A stretch of DNA of 64,000 nt from Leeia speluncae. Its GTDB lineage: Bacteria > Pseudomonadota > Gammaproteobacteria > Burkholderiales > Leeiaceae. Position numbers and translations under genes: made by a program. Positions within the stretch are counted from its first letter, which is position 1. Each line of letters opens with the position of its first letter. This document shows, in pieces, positions 32,635 through 42,228 of the stretch. The stretch lies in NCBI RefSeq assembly GCF_020564625.1, contig NZ_JAJBZT010000007.1, forward strand, positions 1-64,000. The letters run 5' to 3'. The notes under the pieces are model-generated. The model made no database searches and was not told the DNA's origin. It saw only the letters and a program-made list of their open reading frames with translations.

Positions 32635-34128
32635 ATGGCACAGCAAATGGCGGACGCAAGCCAGAAAAAAAAGGGTGGTATTGAAACCCGCTCAATCGAT
32701 TACGTTCCTGAAAATGAACGTCATAGTAAAGTGATTCACCAAGGGCCATTCTGGTTTTTGGGTAACTTTCAATTCTTTACCATCGCCATTGGTTTTATTG
32801 GCCCAAGTATGGGTTTATCGCTAGGCTATACAGCTCTAGCTGGGGCACTGGGTATTTTGTTTGGTACCTTATTTATGGCTTTTCACGCCTCTCAAGGTGC
32901 TGAGCTTGGCCTTCCCCAGATGATCCAATCTCGCGCCCAGTTTGGCTATCGCGGCGTAGTATTGGTGCTGATCGGTACGCTATTTACCTTTGTCGGTTTT
33001 AACGTCGTCGATACGGTCTTAGTGTCTAGTGGTTTACATGGTATTTTCGGTTGGGATCCAACCATCGTCGCCTTAGGGATGGCGGTGATTGGTACCTTAT
33101 TGGCAATTTATGGCCATGATTGGTTACATCGAATTTTTCAATTGTGCTTCATCATTAGTTTGCCACTGTATCTGATGCTGACCGTTGCTATTTTCATGGG
33201 CGAGGCAGGGGGTAAGGCGCCTACCGTTGCACTTGGCTTTAGTTGGGTTGCCTTTATTGCCCAGTTTGCGGCTAGTGCTAGCTACAATATTACCTATGCA
33301 CCGTATGTGTCTGATTATTCGCGCTATTTACCACGTAATACCAAGCCATCTTCTATTATTGCTGCCGTGTTTTTCGGTGCTTCGTCTTCCGCAATTTGGT
33401 TGATCGCAATGGGCGCGTGGTTAGCTACTCACCTAGGCGCATCCGATGGCCTAGTCGCACTTTATGATGCGGGTAATCATGTTGTTCATGGGTTTGGTTC
33501 GGTGATCGCACTCACTTCGGTAACGGCTTTAATTGCGACGATGGGCCTAAATGCCTATAGCGGCATGCTAACGGTGGTGACTGCGCTAGATTCTCTCAAG
33601 AAAGTGAATCCGTCTGTCGGAATTCGCATTGTGACGATTCTCTGTTTGGCCGTGATTTGGTTGGCCATTTCATTAGCGGTGAATGGTGATGCAATTGGTA
33701 TCTTGTTTGCCGTACTAACCGTGATGCTTTACCTACTCGTACCTTGGACGGCAGTTAACTTGGTCGATTACTTCTTTGTTCGTCGTGGAAAATATGCGAT
33801 TACCCATTTCTTCCGCCCAGACGGTATCTATGGCGCTTGGGGTAAACGGGGTATTGCGGCGTACCTAATTGGCTTCATTGCATCGATTCCATTCTTTGAA
33901 TTAATTGGCGTGTACTCAGGCCCAATTGCCGAAATGATGGGTGGGGTAGATTTGGCATGGTTAGTTGGCTTGGTAGTCTCTAGTGCCGCGTACTATCTAC
34001 TTAGCCGTTCTATCGATCTAACAGCAGAACTGCCCGTTATTGCCGAGAGCGAACAAGCACTCATGCAATTGCACAATACGGATCACACACCAGAGGCAAA
34101 GGCTGTTCCTGTTGGCGCATCTGTCTAA
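32635..34128 (+). CDS. NCS1-family permease (purine-cytosine permease-like)
   Basis: 497 residues with twelve predicted membrane segments. IETRSIDYVPENERHSK before the first helix and GPSMGLSLGYTALAGALG, SYNITYAPYVSDYSRYLP are characteristic NCS1 features. The family imports nucleobases, allantoin, hydantoins and related nitrogen-rich solutes with H+ or Na+. Within this operon it is the likely uptake system for the guanidino compound (inference). GAGGAGAG lies six bases before the ATG. A terminator follows. Confidence 0.88.
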   Translation: MAQQMADASQKKKGGIETRSIDYVPENERHSKVIHQGPFWFLGNFQFFTIAIGFIGPSMGLSLGYTALAGALGILFGTLFMAFHASQGAELGLPQMIQSRAQFGYRGVVLVLIGTLFTFVGFNVVDTVLVSSGLHGIFGWDPTIVALGMAVIGTLLAIYGHDWLHRIFQLCFIISLPLYLMLTVAIFMGEAGGKAPTVALGFSWVAFIAQFAASASYNITYAPYVSDYSRYLPRNTKPSSIIAAVFFGASSSAIWLIAMGAWLATHLGASDGLVALYDAGNHVVHGFGSVIALTSVTALIATMGLNAYSGMLTVVTALDSLKKVNPSVGIRIVTILCLAVIWLAISLAVNGDAIGILFAVLTVMLYLLVPWTAVNLVDYFFVRRGKYAITHFFRPDGIYGAWGKRGIAAYLIGFIASIPFFELIGVYSGPIAEMMGGVDLAWLVGLVVSSAAYYLLSRSIDLTAELPVIAESEQALMQLHNTDHTPEAKAVPVGASV

Positions 34129-34152
34129 TCCAATGCTGATGTAGTGTCTATT

Positions 34153-34192
34153 AAAAAAGGGAAAGGCTATTTAAAGGCTTTCCCTTTTTTCT
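34153..34192 (+). terminator. Rho-independent terminator after the NCS1 permease
   Basis: AAAAAAGGGAAAG (34153-34165) pairs with CTTTCCCTTTTTT (34178-34190); T-rich right side. Because the iron-type alcohol dehydrogenase starts 33 bases later, that gene may be reached by read-through. Confidence 0.8.
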
Positions 34193-34224
34193 TTCAGATG
34201 ACGCACTCTCTATGCGAGTACCCA

Positions 34225-35406
34225 ATGAATACAATTAATTACTGGAATTACCCAACGGAAATATATAGTGGCAGCGGTGCAATTGCTGAGTTACTGCCTT
34301 TTTGTCAGTTACAAGGCTACCAACACATTCTGATCGTTACGGATCAAGGAATCACCAAGCTCGGGCATGTTTCTTCGCTTTACGCTGCTTTAGTAGCTGC
34401 AGGTAAAGTGGTGACCGTGTTTGATCAAGTAGAAAGTAACCCTAGTACGGATAATGTCGCGCTTGGTGTGAAGACGTATGCGGAACACCCACAAGACGTG
34501 ATAATTGCTTTAGGCGGTGGTAGTGTTTTAGATGCTGCCAAAGCCATTTCACTTGTCGCAGCAGATCCAAACGGTCTAGAAAATTTTGATTGGAATGTCG
34601 CCTTTCATCGTTACCCGACGCTCAGCAGCTTTCCAAAGCTTGCGATCACCCCATTAATTATGGTGCCAACGACAGCAGGAACAGGGTCTGAACTGAGCCG
34701 AGAGGCGGTCATCACCAATGCAGTCGATCATGTTAAGCATGTAATTACCCATCAAGGGCTATTAGCGAAAGCGGTCTTTTTAGATCCAGATCTCACCGTT
34801 GCGTTGCCTGCTCACCTAACGGCTGCTACAGGGGTAGATGCGCTTACTCACCATCTAGAAGCCTATTTCTCACCATTAAATCACCCCATGTCTTCTGGTA
34901 TTGCCTTAGAGGGGATTCGTTTAATCGCTCAACATCTACCACTAGCAGTAGCTGAACCCACTAACTTAGTGGCTAGAGAAAACATGCTTGTCGCTTCGGC
35001 GATGGCGGCTGTTGCGTTTCAAAAAGGCTTGGGTGGCGTGCATGCCTTAGCGCATGCATTAGGCGGGCGCTATAAAAAGCATCACGGATTATTAAACGCA
35101 ATTTTGCTACCTTATGTATTAAAAGCGAACGCAGCCACCATCGCCGATAAAGTAGCGCCAGTCAATGCCGTATTAGGGTTATCTGGTTCAACGCTCGACC
35201 ATTTATTAGATTGGGTACTTACCTTTAGACAGCAACTTTCTATTCCACATTCACTCGCTGAAATTGGTATCGAATCAGTAGAAGGCGCGCTAATTGGCCA
35301 ACATGCCGCTGCGGATACTTCGTCGGCAGATACGAATCCAATCGCCTTTACCGCAGAGGAATATGAAGCGATTTTCTTGCATGCAGTTGCTGGCGTCTTG
35401 GTGTGA
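34225..35406 (+). CDS. Iron-containing alcohol dehydrogenase (group III)
   Basis: 393 residues. [19 protein letters not shown] is the nucleotide-binding signature, [17 protein letters not shown] the cofactor/metal region, and metal histidines are in [12 protein letters not shown] and [19 protein letters not shown]. The start at 34225 fits the family N-terminus; an upstream GTG at 34144 would run through a terminator hairpin. It probably oxidises an alcohol to the aldehyde handled by the dehydrogenase at 31055 (inference). The next gene starts 13 bases after the stop. Confidence 0.88.
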   Translation: MNTINYWNYPTEIYSGSGAIAELLPFCQLQGYQHILIVTDQGITKLGHVSSLYAALVAAGKVVTVFDQVESNPSTDNVALGVKTYAEHPQDVIIALGGGSVLDAAKAISLVAADPNGLENFDWNVAFHRYPTLSSFPKLAITPLIMVPTTAGTGSELSREAVITNAVDHVKHVITHQGLLAKAVFLDPDLTVALPAHLTAATGVDALTHHLEAYFSPLNHPMSSGIALEGIRLIAQHLPLAVAEPTNLVARENMLVASAMAAVAFQKGLGGVHALAHALGGRYKKHHGLLNAILLPYVLKANAATIADKVAPVNAVLGLSGSTLDHLLDWVLTFRQQLSIPHSLAEIGIESVEGALIGQHAAADTSSADTNPIAFTAEEYEAIFLHAVAGVLV

Positions 35407-35419
35407 GGCGAGAGGGAAG

Positions 35420-36583
35420 ATGAAACCAACCGCATTAACTCGTCTTATCTTCGTTGTCTTGATCGTCATCACACTGGGGGTGGTGGCATATGCGCTTAAG
35501 CATGCACTGCCACAAGCCCATATTCTCGTCTTGCTCGGGCTACTAGGCCCCATTTGGATCGCTTTATTTTCGCTGTCTACCTTGGCGAACAAGCAACCAA
35601 CTGACGTGGATCATTTATGCTCGCCCATCGAAGCCTTTAATGAAGGTTTGGATGTGACCAAGCGAGTATCAATCAGTACCGCTAACTGGATGTCTCCGAT
35701 TGCAAATGCCATTAATCAAATGCTATCTGGTCTTCAAAGTAATATCGCCTCTGATTATCAACTAGCGAAACAAGGAACTGATAGAGCGCGAGAAATGGTG
35801 GATACGGTGACAGATCTCCAAGACACCATTTCTCAACAATATCATTCCGCTAATACCCTAAGCGAAACCGCCACGCAATTAACGGAAGCCATCCGACTAA
35901 CCGCTGCACAGTCGCAATCTTCTAAACAATTGGCAGAACAAGCGGGTGAACTTGCTCAAGCGAGTTCCACCACTATTACCCAGACGATTGCCGATATTCG
36001 CGATATCTCACAGTTTGTTGCCTCAGCGGGTAATCAAATTCGCCAACTAGAAGCACAAAGCGAGCAAGTGAATCAGGTTGTGCAAGTTATTCGTGAAGTG
36101 GCGGAACAAACTAATTTGCTCGCTTTAAATGCTGCTATTGAAGCCGCGCGGGCAGGGGAGCAAGGGCGTGGTTTTGCCGTGGTTGCAGATGAAGTCAGAA
36201 AATTGGCAGAACGCACAGCAACGTCAACCAAGCAAATTGCAATCACCATTCAGGAGATTCGCTCTAGAGCGGAAGCGGCAGTCAAAGACATGTCCGCTGC
36301 AGAATCGCGGGTGAGTGCAGGTGTTAGCCGTGCTGACGATGCCGACCAAGCGATGCAGCAAATTCAATCGTCTAGCAGTCAGATTGTGGAAGAAATCAGA
36401 ACGGTTTCTTCTTTGCTTACTCAGCAAGATGAAACTAGCCGGTTAATGGATTCACATCTAAATCAACTTGTGACACTGGCAGGAAAAGCAGATCAAGCTG
36501 CTGTATTACTTGCTAAAGGTGCTAATGAAATGCACCAGTTAGCAGCAGAGCAGCAAGCTGTTTTAGTAAAATATCAGTTCTAA
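35420..36583 (+). CDS. Methyl-accepting chemotaxis protein without a large periplasmic domain
   Basis: 387 residues. Two closely spaced N-terminal membrane spans (about 6-24 and 31-51) leave almost no periplasmic loop. The rest is cytoplasmic coiled coil with the conserved hairpin tip [20 protein letters not shown] and [18 protein letters not shown]. No periplasmic ligand domain is visible, so it may sense in the cytoplasm or membrane. GAGAGGGAAG directly precedes the ATG; a longer open frame from 35294 overlaps the previous gene and is not used. Being linked to the guanidino operon, it may serve chemotaxis to that substrate (inference). Confidence 0.85.
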   Translation: MKPTALTRLIFVVLIVITLGVVAYALKHALPQAHILVLLGLLGPIWIALFSLSTLANKQPTDVDHLCSPIEAFNEGLDVTKRVSISTANWMSPIANAINQMLSGLQSNIASDYQLAKQGTDRAREMVDTVTDLQDTISQQYHSANTLSETATQLTEAIRLTAAQSQSSKQLAEQAGELAQASSTTITQTIADIRDISQFVASAGNQIRQLEAQSEQVNQVVQVIREVAEQTNLLALNAAIEAARAGEQGRGFAVVADEVRKLAERTATSTKQIAITIQEIRSRAEAAVKDMSAAESRVSAGVSRADDADQAMQQIQSSSSQIVEEIRTVSSLLTQQDETSRLMDSHLNQLVTLAGKADQAAVLLAKGANEMHQLAAEQQAVLVKYQF

Positions 36584-36589
36584 ACGAAA

Positions 36590-36617
36590 AAATGCCACCC
36601 GAGGGTGGCATTTCTTT
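36590..36617. terminator. Terminator between convergent mcp and ettA
   Basis: AAATGCCACC and GGTGGCATTT form a ten-base stem, then TCTTTT; A-rich on the other side, so usable in both directions. Confidence 0.8.
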
Positions 36618-36633
36618 TAAGCTAATCAGCAGC

Positions 36634-38301
36634 TTACCGGCTAATTGGCTTGTAGCGAATACGCTTCGGTTTAGCACCTTCTTCACCCAAACGCTTCTTC
36701 TTATCTGCTTCGTACTCTTGGTAGTTACCATCAAAGAAGGTCCACTGAGAGTTGCCTTCCGCAGCCAAGATATGGGTGGCAATACGGTCTAGGAACCAGC
36801 GATCATGGCTAATCACAAACACTGTACCCGCAAACTCAAGCAATGCATCTTCCAATGCACGTAAGGTTTCCACGTCAAGATCGTTTGATGGTTCATCTAG
36901 TAGTAATACGTTGCCGCCTTTTAGCAGTGTTTTTGCTAAGTGTAGACGTCCACGTTCACCACCAGACAACATACCAACTTTCTTTTGCTGATCGCCGCCT
37001 TTGAAGTTAAAGCGGCCCAAGTAAGCACGGCTGCTCATCTCGAACTTACCCACGGTGATCAGTTCGTGGCCTTCGGATACATCTTCAAACACGGTTTTAT
37101 CGGCAGTTAGGCCTTCGCGAGACTGCTCGACAAAGGCCATTTGTGCTGTTTGGCCAATTTCAACCGTACCGCTATCTGGCTGTTCTTTGCCCGCAATCAT
37201 CTTAAATAGGGTCGATTTACCCGCACCGTTAGGGCCGATAATACCGACGATCGCGCCAGCAGGGACCGAGAACGACAAGTTGTCGATCAGTAGGCGCTCA
37301 CCAAACGCTTTAGACACGTTAGTAAAATCGATCACCTTATCGCCTAGGCGCTCAGCCACAGGGATAAAGATCTCTTGAGTTTCGTTACGTTTCTGGTATT
37401 CGAACGAATTTAGCTCTTCAAAGCGGGCAATACGTGCTTTCGATTTCGCCTGACGTGCTTTAGGGTTCTGACGTACCCATTCCAACTCTTTGTTCAGGGC
37501 TTTTTGGCGCGCAGATTCTTGTGATTCTTCTTGTTTTAGACGGGCTTCTTTTTGCTCTAGCCAGCTAGAGTAATTGCCTTTCCAAGGAATACCATGTCCA
37601 CGGTCTAGTTCCAGAATCCATTCCGCCGCGTTATCTAAGAAGTAACGATCGTGAGTAACCGCTACCACTGTACCTGGGAAACGAACTAAGAATTGCTCCA
37701 ACCATTCCACAGATTCTGCATCCAAGTGGTTAGTTGGTTCGTCAAGTAGCAGCATATCTGGCTTAGATAGTAGCAATTTACATAGCGCTACACGGCGCTT
37801 TTCACCACCAGATAGGTGTTCAATTTTTGCATCCCACTCAGGTAGGCGTAGTGCATCTGCTGCAATCTCTAGCTGCAACTCGGCATTGTCACCGGCACCT
37901 GCTGCAATGATCGCTTCTAAGCGTGCTTGTTCTTCCGCGAGCTTGTCAAAGTCTGCGTCAGGGTCTGCATAAGCGGCGTAAACTTCGTCCAGTTTTTTCT
38001 GTGCATCGAAAACTTCTCCCATGCCAGATTCAACTTCTTCACGTACAGTCTTCGCTGGGTCTAGCTCTGGCTCCTGCGGTAGATAGCCGATTTTTACACC
38101 TGGCTGCCACTGTACTTCGCCTTCAAATTCTTTTTCTACACCAGCCATGATTCTCAGCACGGTAGATTTGCCTGAGCCGTTCAGACCCAATAGACCAATC
38201 TTGGCACCAGGGAAGAAAGACAAAGAAATATCTTTAATAATTTGCCGTTTTGGCGGAACAACTTTGCTCACGCGGAGCATAGACATTACGTATTGAGCCA
38301 T
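36634..38301 (-). CDS. ettA: Energy-dependent translational throttle protein EttA (ABC-F ATPase)
   Basis: 555 residues with two ATPase domains: Walker A GLNGSGKST (38-46) and GPNGAGKST (near 355), LSGGE signatures in both, and DEPTNHLD and DEPSNDLD Walker B regions. The inter-domain linker and the ending KPKRIRYKPISR match EttA. It binds the ribosomal E site and gates elongation according to the ADP/ATP ratio. Single gene transcribed on the minus strand. Confidence 0.95.
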   Translation of the reverse strand: MAQYVMSMLRVSKVVPPKRQIIKDISLSFFPGAKIGLLGLNGSGKSTVLRIMAGVEKEFEGEVQWQPGVKIGYLPQEPELDPAKTVREEVESGMGEVFDAQKKLDEVYAAYADPDADFDKLAEEQARLEAIIAAGAGDNAELQLEIAADALRLPEWDAKIEHLSGGEKRRVALCKLLLSKPDMLLLDEPTNHLDAESVEWLEQFLVRFPGTVVAVTHDRYFLDNAAEWILELDRGHGIPWKGNYSSWLEQKEARLKQEESQESARQKALNKELEWVRQNPKARQAKSKARIARFEELNSFEYQKRNETQEIFIPVAERLGDKVIDFTNVSKAFGERLLIDNLSFSVPAGAIVGIIGPNGAGKSTLFKMIAGKEQPDSGTVEIGQTAQMAFVEQSREGLTADKTVFEDVSEGHELITVGKFEMSSRAYLGRFNFKGGDQQKKVGMLSGGERGRLHLAKTLLKGGNVLLLDEPSNDLDVETLRALEDALLEFAGTVFVISHDRWFLDRIATHILAAEGNSQWTFFDGNYQEYEADKKKRLGEEGAKPKRIRYKPISR

Positions 38302-38520
38302 GATGAATTAGGTTTTCCTAGTATTCAGCGAGTAAATAAATTTAACCCTCATATTCTACACCAACACTAAACAATAGACATGTTTCCCTTCTCTCGCTTA
38401 AGATACTTCCTGCCGTGAAAAAAATATAATAATGTGCAGTCAGTTGCACAGTATCTAATAATAAAAAAACCAGATTGTTTCTATGTTTTCAATTGGTTGA
38501 TAAAAAATACAAGGTATGTC

Positions 38521-39324
38521 ATGGGCATTCGAATTGGGGGTTGTTTAGTCGGGTTTATGCTGTTTAGCTTTCTAAGCTTTTTTTCAGCAGATGTTTTTGC
38601 AAGTACCAACCAAACCATCGTTTTATCAGCGGACGAATGGTGTCCTTATAATTGCCATCCAAATACCGATACTCCGGGTATCTTAGTTGAATTAGCAAAA
38701 GCTGCATGGAAGCCACTTGGCTATGATGTGGACTATCAGGTGTTGCCGTGGGCGCGAGCCAAATTGCAAGCTATCCAGTCTAGTAATATTGGTTTATTGG
38801 GGGCGGGCAGAGGCTTAGATGAACAACAGTTTATTTACGGTAAAGTCCCACCGCTGGTATCGCCATTTTGCTTCTTTACGAAACCATCTTTAACTTGGAG
38901 TTTTTATGGCGTAAAAGCGCTAGAGCCTATACGTTTAGGCACCGCTTATGGTTATAACTATGATGGTGAAGTAGGTATCTACGTCAAAAATGGCTTGGCT
39001 TCAAATAGCAAATTTGTTGATGCCAGCATGGGAGATTTACCTGCCAATCAAAACTTCGATAAATTGCAAGCAGACCGCTTAGATGTGGTACTTGAAGATC
39101 GCTTGGTGTCCCAGTACATCGCCGCTCAGAGGCAACCAAAATTAAAAATTAGGGAAGCTGGTTGTATCGTGGCAGATGACACCATTTACTTGGTGCTTCC
39201 TAAGAAAATGAAAAATGCCGAAAAATTAATGTCGGCACTAGATAGCTATATTACGCAATCCAGACAAGATGGCCGCTTTGCAAAGCTATTACAAAAATAC
39301 GGCATCTTTGTGAAAGGGTATTAG
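38521..39324 (+). CDS. Periplasmic solute-binding-like protein (SBP family 3)
   Basis: 267 residues. Signal peptide with hydrophobic core and cleavage near SADVFA. The mature part begins with LSADEWCPYNC, then GILVELAKAAWKPLGYDVDYQVLPWARA, the pattern of a stand-alone group of family-3 binding proteins common in betaproteobacteria. AAGG lies six bases before ATG 38521; the open frame upstream to 38434 is not preferred. No transporter genes adjoin it; ligand unknown. Confidence 0.78.
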   Translation: MGIRIGGCLVGFMLFSFLSFFSADVFASTNQTIVLSADEWCPYNCHPNTDTPGILVELAKAAWKPLGYDVDYQVLPWARAKLQAIQSSNIGLLGAGRGLDEQQFIYGKVPPLVSPFCFFTKPSLTWSFYGVKALEPIRLGTAYGYNYDGEVGIYVKNGLASNSKFVDASMGDLPANQNFDKLQADRLDVVLEDRLVSQYIAAQRQPKLKIREAGCIVADDTIYLVLPKKMKNAEKLMSALDSYITQSRQDGRFAKLLQKYGIFVKGY

Positions 39325-39352
39325 TCGTTTTTTGTATCTACCAATAAGGGCA

Positions 39353-40225
39353 TCACATCAGCTTGCTTGGCGGTTGCGCCATTTTTTTCTGGTGCTGCGA
39401 TTTTGGATAATAGCGTAACACCTTAGCAACGTAGTCTTGTGTTTCTTTATAAGGTGGCACACCTTTATATTTATCTACCGCGCCTTCTCCCGCATTATAC
39501 GCTGCGGCAACTAGCTCAACATTGCCATTGTATCGGTCTAATAGCCAGCGCAAATAACGCACGCCACCTTTTACATTTTGGCTAGCATTGTACGCATTGC
39601 GGACATTAAAACGCTCTGCAGTCGCTGGGATCAATTGCATGAGTCCTTGCGCGTTCGCATTCGACGTTGCTTGCACGTTAAAGTTAGACTCTACACTGAC
39701 AATAGATAAGGCTAATCGAGGATCTACATCGTTCCATCTTGCTACCTGCTGAACCATTTCTACAATCCAGCGTTTATCTTTTGGTAACTTGGCTAATTGG
39801 CCTTCTAGTGTTGGGCCTGGCTTGAGTGGGTTTTTCGGGGGGAGTGAATCAGCCAGCACGCAACCCGGCAGTTTATCCGATCCAAAATGAATCGTTTCTA
39901 GCATATTTACCGCTTCTTGGTGACCTTGCTGTGCGGCAATAGCGAGTAATGATGCAGCTGCATCTCTATCTTCAGGAACGCCTTGCCCAAAAGCAAATAG
40001 CATCGCCAAACGATATTGTGCTTCGGTTGATCCACTTCGTGCTGCCGTACAGTATTTTACCGCTGCTTTCCATGGATCGGATGTTTCTAGACGCGTCGCT
40101 TCGAGCAACCAAGATTGTTGCTGCGGAGAATCTACTTCATTTGCGTTTGCAAATGAGCAAAGAGGAAGCAGGCAAATTGACAATGCAAATCGAAATGCAT
40201 TGCGACACGAAAAATACGAACGCAT
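39353..40225 (-). CDS. Lytic transglycosylase with Sel1-like repeats
   Basis: 290 residues. Signal peptide (cleavage near SFANA). Residues ~50-115 hold Sel1-type repeats (EAQYRLAMLFAFGQGVPED). The SLT catalytic domain spans about 150-270: LSIVSVESNF with catalytic Glu, NAQGLMQLIPATAERF, and VAAYNAGEGAVDKYKGVPPY. It cleaves peptidoglycan glycan strands to 1,6-anhydro products in the periplasm. The Sel1 part may mediate protein contacts. Confidence 0.88.
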   Translation of the reverse strand: MRSYFSCRNAFRFALSICLLPLCSFANANEVDSPQQQSWLLEATRLETSDPWKAAVKYCTAARSGSTEAQYRLAMLFAFGQGVPEDRDAAASLLAIAAQQGHQEAVNMLETIHFGSDKLPGCVLADSLPPKNPLKPGPTLEGQLAKLPKDKRWIVEMVQQVARWNDVDPRLALSIVSVESNFNVQATSNANAQGLMQLIPATAERFNVRNAYNASQNVKGGVRYLRWLLDRYNGNVELVAAAYNAGEGAVDKYKGVPPYKETQDYVAKVLRYYPKSQHQKKMAQPPSKLM

Positions 40226-40277
40226 AAAAACGAATAAAATCAGTAGTTTACTGTTCTAAATTATAGCGAACTAAGAG

Positions 40278-41144
40278 TCAGTTAGCTGCTTTTTTATCTA
40301 AGGTTTTACAAAATGTTGCGATGCTGGTGGTTAGTAAGATAATTGCCGCACCAATCATCGTCATCAAAGGTAGAGATTCTTTTAGTAATAGCCAAGCCAA
40401 CAAAATGCCGTAAACGGGTTCTAACATCGCCGTTAAGCTGGCTAATCTAGCGGAAATTTTCTTTAAACTGTAAAGAAATAAGCAGTGTGAAAGTGCGGTG
40501 AAAATTACCCCTAACCCAGCTAGCAAAAGCCATTCTTTACTGGTTAAAGACACAGGATAATCAATAAATGGCAGCAACACTAAGCAGGCGATTAAATTTT
40601 GCTGCCATGCTAAGAGTTGTGCATCATGAGACTCTCCAAACCAACGATTGGCAATGACTAACAGCGCAAAAGTTAATCCAGACAATATCCCCCAGAGTAA
40701 ACCAGCCAAGCTATGAGCATCCCACTCTGCTCCTTGCAGCATAAAGAACATACCAATCATCACGGCAACAGCGGCAATAAGATCGCTTCGGAATCTTTTT
40801 TCTTTAAATATCCAAGGTTCTAAAAAGGCTACGAATAGTGGAAAACTCGCAAAACCCATTAAGCCAATCGCAACCGAGGCACTCTGAACCGCAGCAAAGA
40901 AACTCACCCAATGTAAGGCAAGTAGACCGCCGGTTAACCAAATGTGCTTGGGTAATAATTGGTGTGACGTGCCATTTTTCTTGCCAAATACAATGGGGCT
41001 TAAGCTTAGGGTGGCAAAAAAGGTTCGACCGACGACTAACAGGAGTGGCGAAATAGCAATGAGTTTACCCAATACACCTGCCGCACCAAAAAGAAAAACG
41101 GCAATGTGTAAAGATGCAAAATAGGGGAGAAGAGATAAGGTCAT
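40278..41144 (-). CDS. EamA/DMT-family transporter
   Basis: 288 residues, about ten membrane helices in two EamA repeats (first from HIAVFLFGAAGVLGK, second from LAGLLWGILSGLTFALLVI, ending with EPVYGILLAWLLLKE). Drug/metabolite superfamily exporters of this size export amino acids or metabolites. No clear ribosome binding site; an inverted repeat lies directly upstream. Not obviously linked to neighbouring genes by function. Confidence 0.85.
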   Translation of the reverse strand: MTLSLLPYFASLHIAVFLFGAAGVLGKLIAISPLLLVVGRTFFATLSLSPIVFGKKNGTSHQLLPKHIWLTGGLLALHWVSFFAAVQSASVAIGLMGFASFPLFVAFLEPWIFKEKRFRSDLIAAVAVMIGMFFMLQGAEWDAHSLAGLLWGILSGLTFALLVIANRWFGESHDAQLLAWQQNLIACLVLLPFIDYPVSLTSKEWLLLAGLGVIFTALSHCLFLYSLKKISARLASLTAMLEPVYGILLAWLLLKESLPLMTMIGAAIILLTTSIATFCKTLDKKAAN

Positions 41145-41152
41145 GATGTCAT

Positions 41153-41195
41153 GCTAGCGTGAAGTAATCTGATGGAGCAATACTTTCACGCTAGC
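41153..41195. repeat. Inverted repeat before the EamA gene
   Basis: GCTAGCGTGAAGTA (41153-41166) and TACTTTCACGCTAGC (41181-41195) pair with one bulge. No U-tract on the minus strand, so an operator or leader structure for the EamA gene is as likely as a purU terminator. Confidence 0.4.
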
Positions 41196-41213
41196 AATTG
41201 AAGACATTCTAAA

Positions 41214-42083
41214 TTAACGCAGCACGACAGTACGTGAGTCATTCATGAATACGCGGCGTTCCAAGTGGAATTTTACTGCTCGTGAAAGGGCTAAGCATTC
41301 CATATCACGTCCTGTTGTTAGTAACTGTTCAGGACGATGAGAATGGTCTACACGCTCTACTACTTGTTCAATGATTGGACCTTCATCCAAATCATCAGTG
41401 ACATAGTGAGCCGTTGCACCGATCAACTTCACTCCACGTGCATGTGCTTGGTGATAAGGCTTCGCCCCTTTAAAACCAGGTAGGAATGAGTGGTGAATAT
41501 TAATCGCTTTACCAGATAATTTAGCGGATAGCTCTGGAGACAGTACCTGCATGTAACGTGCAAGCACCACTAATTCAGATTGTGTTTCTTCAATAATCTT
41601 AATAACAGCAGCTTCTTGCTCAGGCTTTGTATCTGCCGTGATTGGGAAGTGGTAGTACGGGATGCCGTAATTATCTGCTATTGGTTTTAGATCTGGATGG
41701 TTTGAAACCACAGCTGTGACATCCATTTCTAGATCGCCCATTTTCCAGCGGTACAGCAAATCATTCAGACAATGGTCTAGCTTAGAAACCATCAGCAATA
41801 CTTTGGCTTTTGCTGCGCTAGAGCGGATATCCCATTCCATTTCAAACTTTTCACCAATCGGTGCGAAGTCTTTTTTCAGCTCAACCACATTTGGCTCTTC
41901 TTTGCTAAGCAAATGAAAAACGCAGCGTACAAAAAAACGCTGGGTATCTTCATCATCGAAGACGGCAATTTCATCAATATAACAGCCGCGCTGATCTAAA
42001 AATTGAGAGACAGCAGCGACTTGTCCAGCTGCGCTAGGACAAGTAAAAGAGAGGATCATTTTGTGGCGGGTGGGAGTAGTCAT
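41214..42083 (-). CDS. purU: Formyltetrahydrofolate deformylase
   Basis: 289 residues. N-terminal ACT domain (about 8-90: ILSFTCPSAAGQVAAVSQFL) and C-terminal formyltransferase-fold domain. NIHHSFLPGFKGAKPYHQA holds the catalytic Asn and His, and VTDDLDEGPII the Asp. It hydrolyses 10-formyl-THF to THF and formate, balancing one-carbon pools. I start at 42083 because the extra N-terminus reachable from 42182 has no family match. Confidence 0.93.
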   Translation of the reverse strand: MTTPTRHKMILSFTCPSAAGQVAAVSQFLDQRGCYIDEIAVFDDEDTQRFFVRCVFHLLSKEEPNVVELKKDFAPIGEKFEMEWDIRSSAAKAKVLLMVSKLDHCLNDLLYRWKMGDLEMDVTAVVSNHPDLKPIADNYGIPYYHFPITADTKPEQEAAVIKIIEETQSELVVLARYMQVLSPELSAKLSGKAINIHHSFLPGFKGAKPYHQAHARGVKLIGATAHYVTDDLDEGPIIEQVVERVDHSHRPEQLLTTGRDMECLALSRAVKFHLERRVFMNDSRTVVLR

Positions 42084-42228
42084 GTCTGGGACATCCTGTT
42101 CTTGTGTATGTCTGACATAGACTATGGAAGTCGTATTTCTGCAACTGATAAAATCCGCCAGCTTTTGGTGGTTTTCTGACATTCTTCTATTTTGATAGGT
42201 CAGAAAACCACATTTCTAAGGAGTTTGA

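Noticed and set aside
34144..34224. N-terminal extension of the iron-type alcohol dehydrogenase from the GTG at 34144
   Set aside because: The extension would be encoded by a terminator hairpin, and the family N-terminus begins at 34225.
35294..35419. Longer chemoreceptor starting inside the alcohol dehydrogenase gene
   Set aside because: The extra residues look random, and the ATG at 35420 has a strong ribosome binding site and begins just before the first membrane span.
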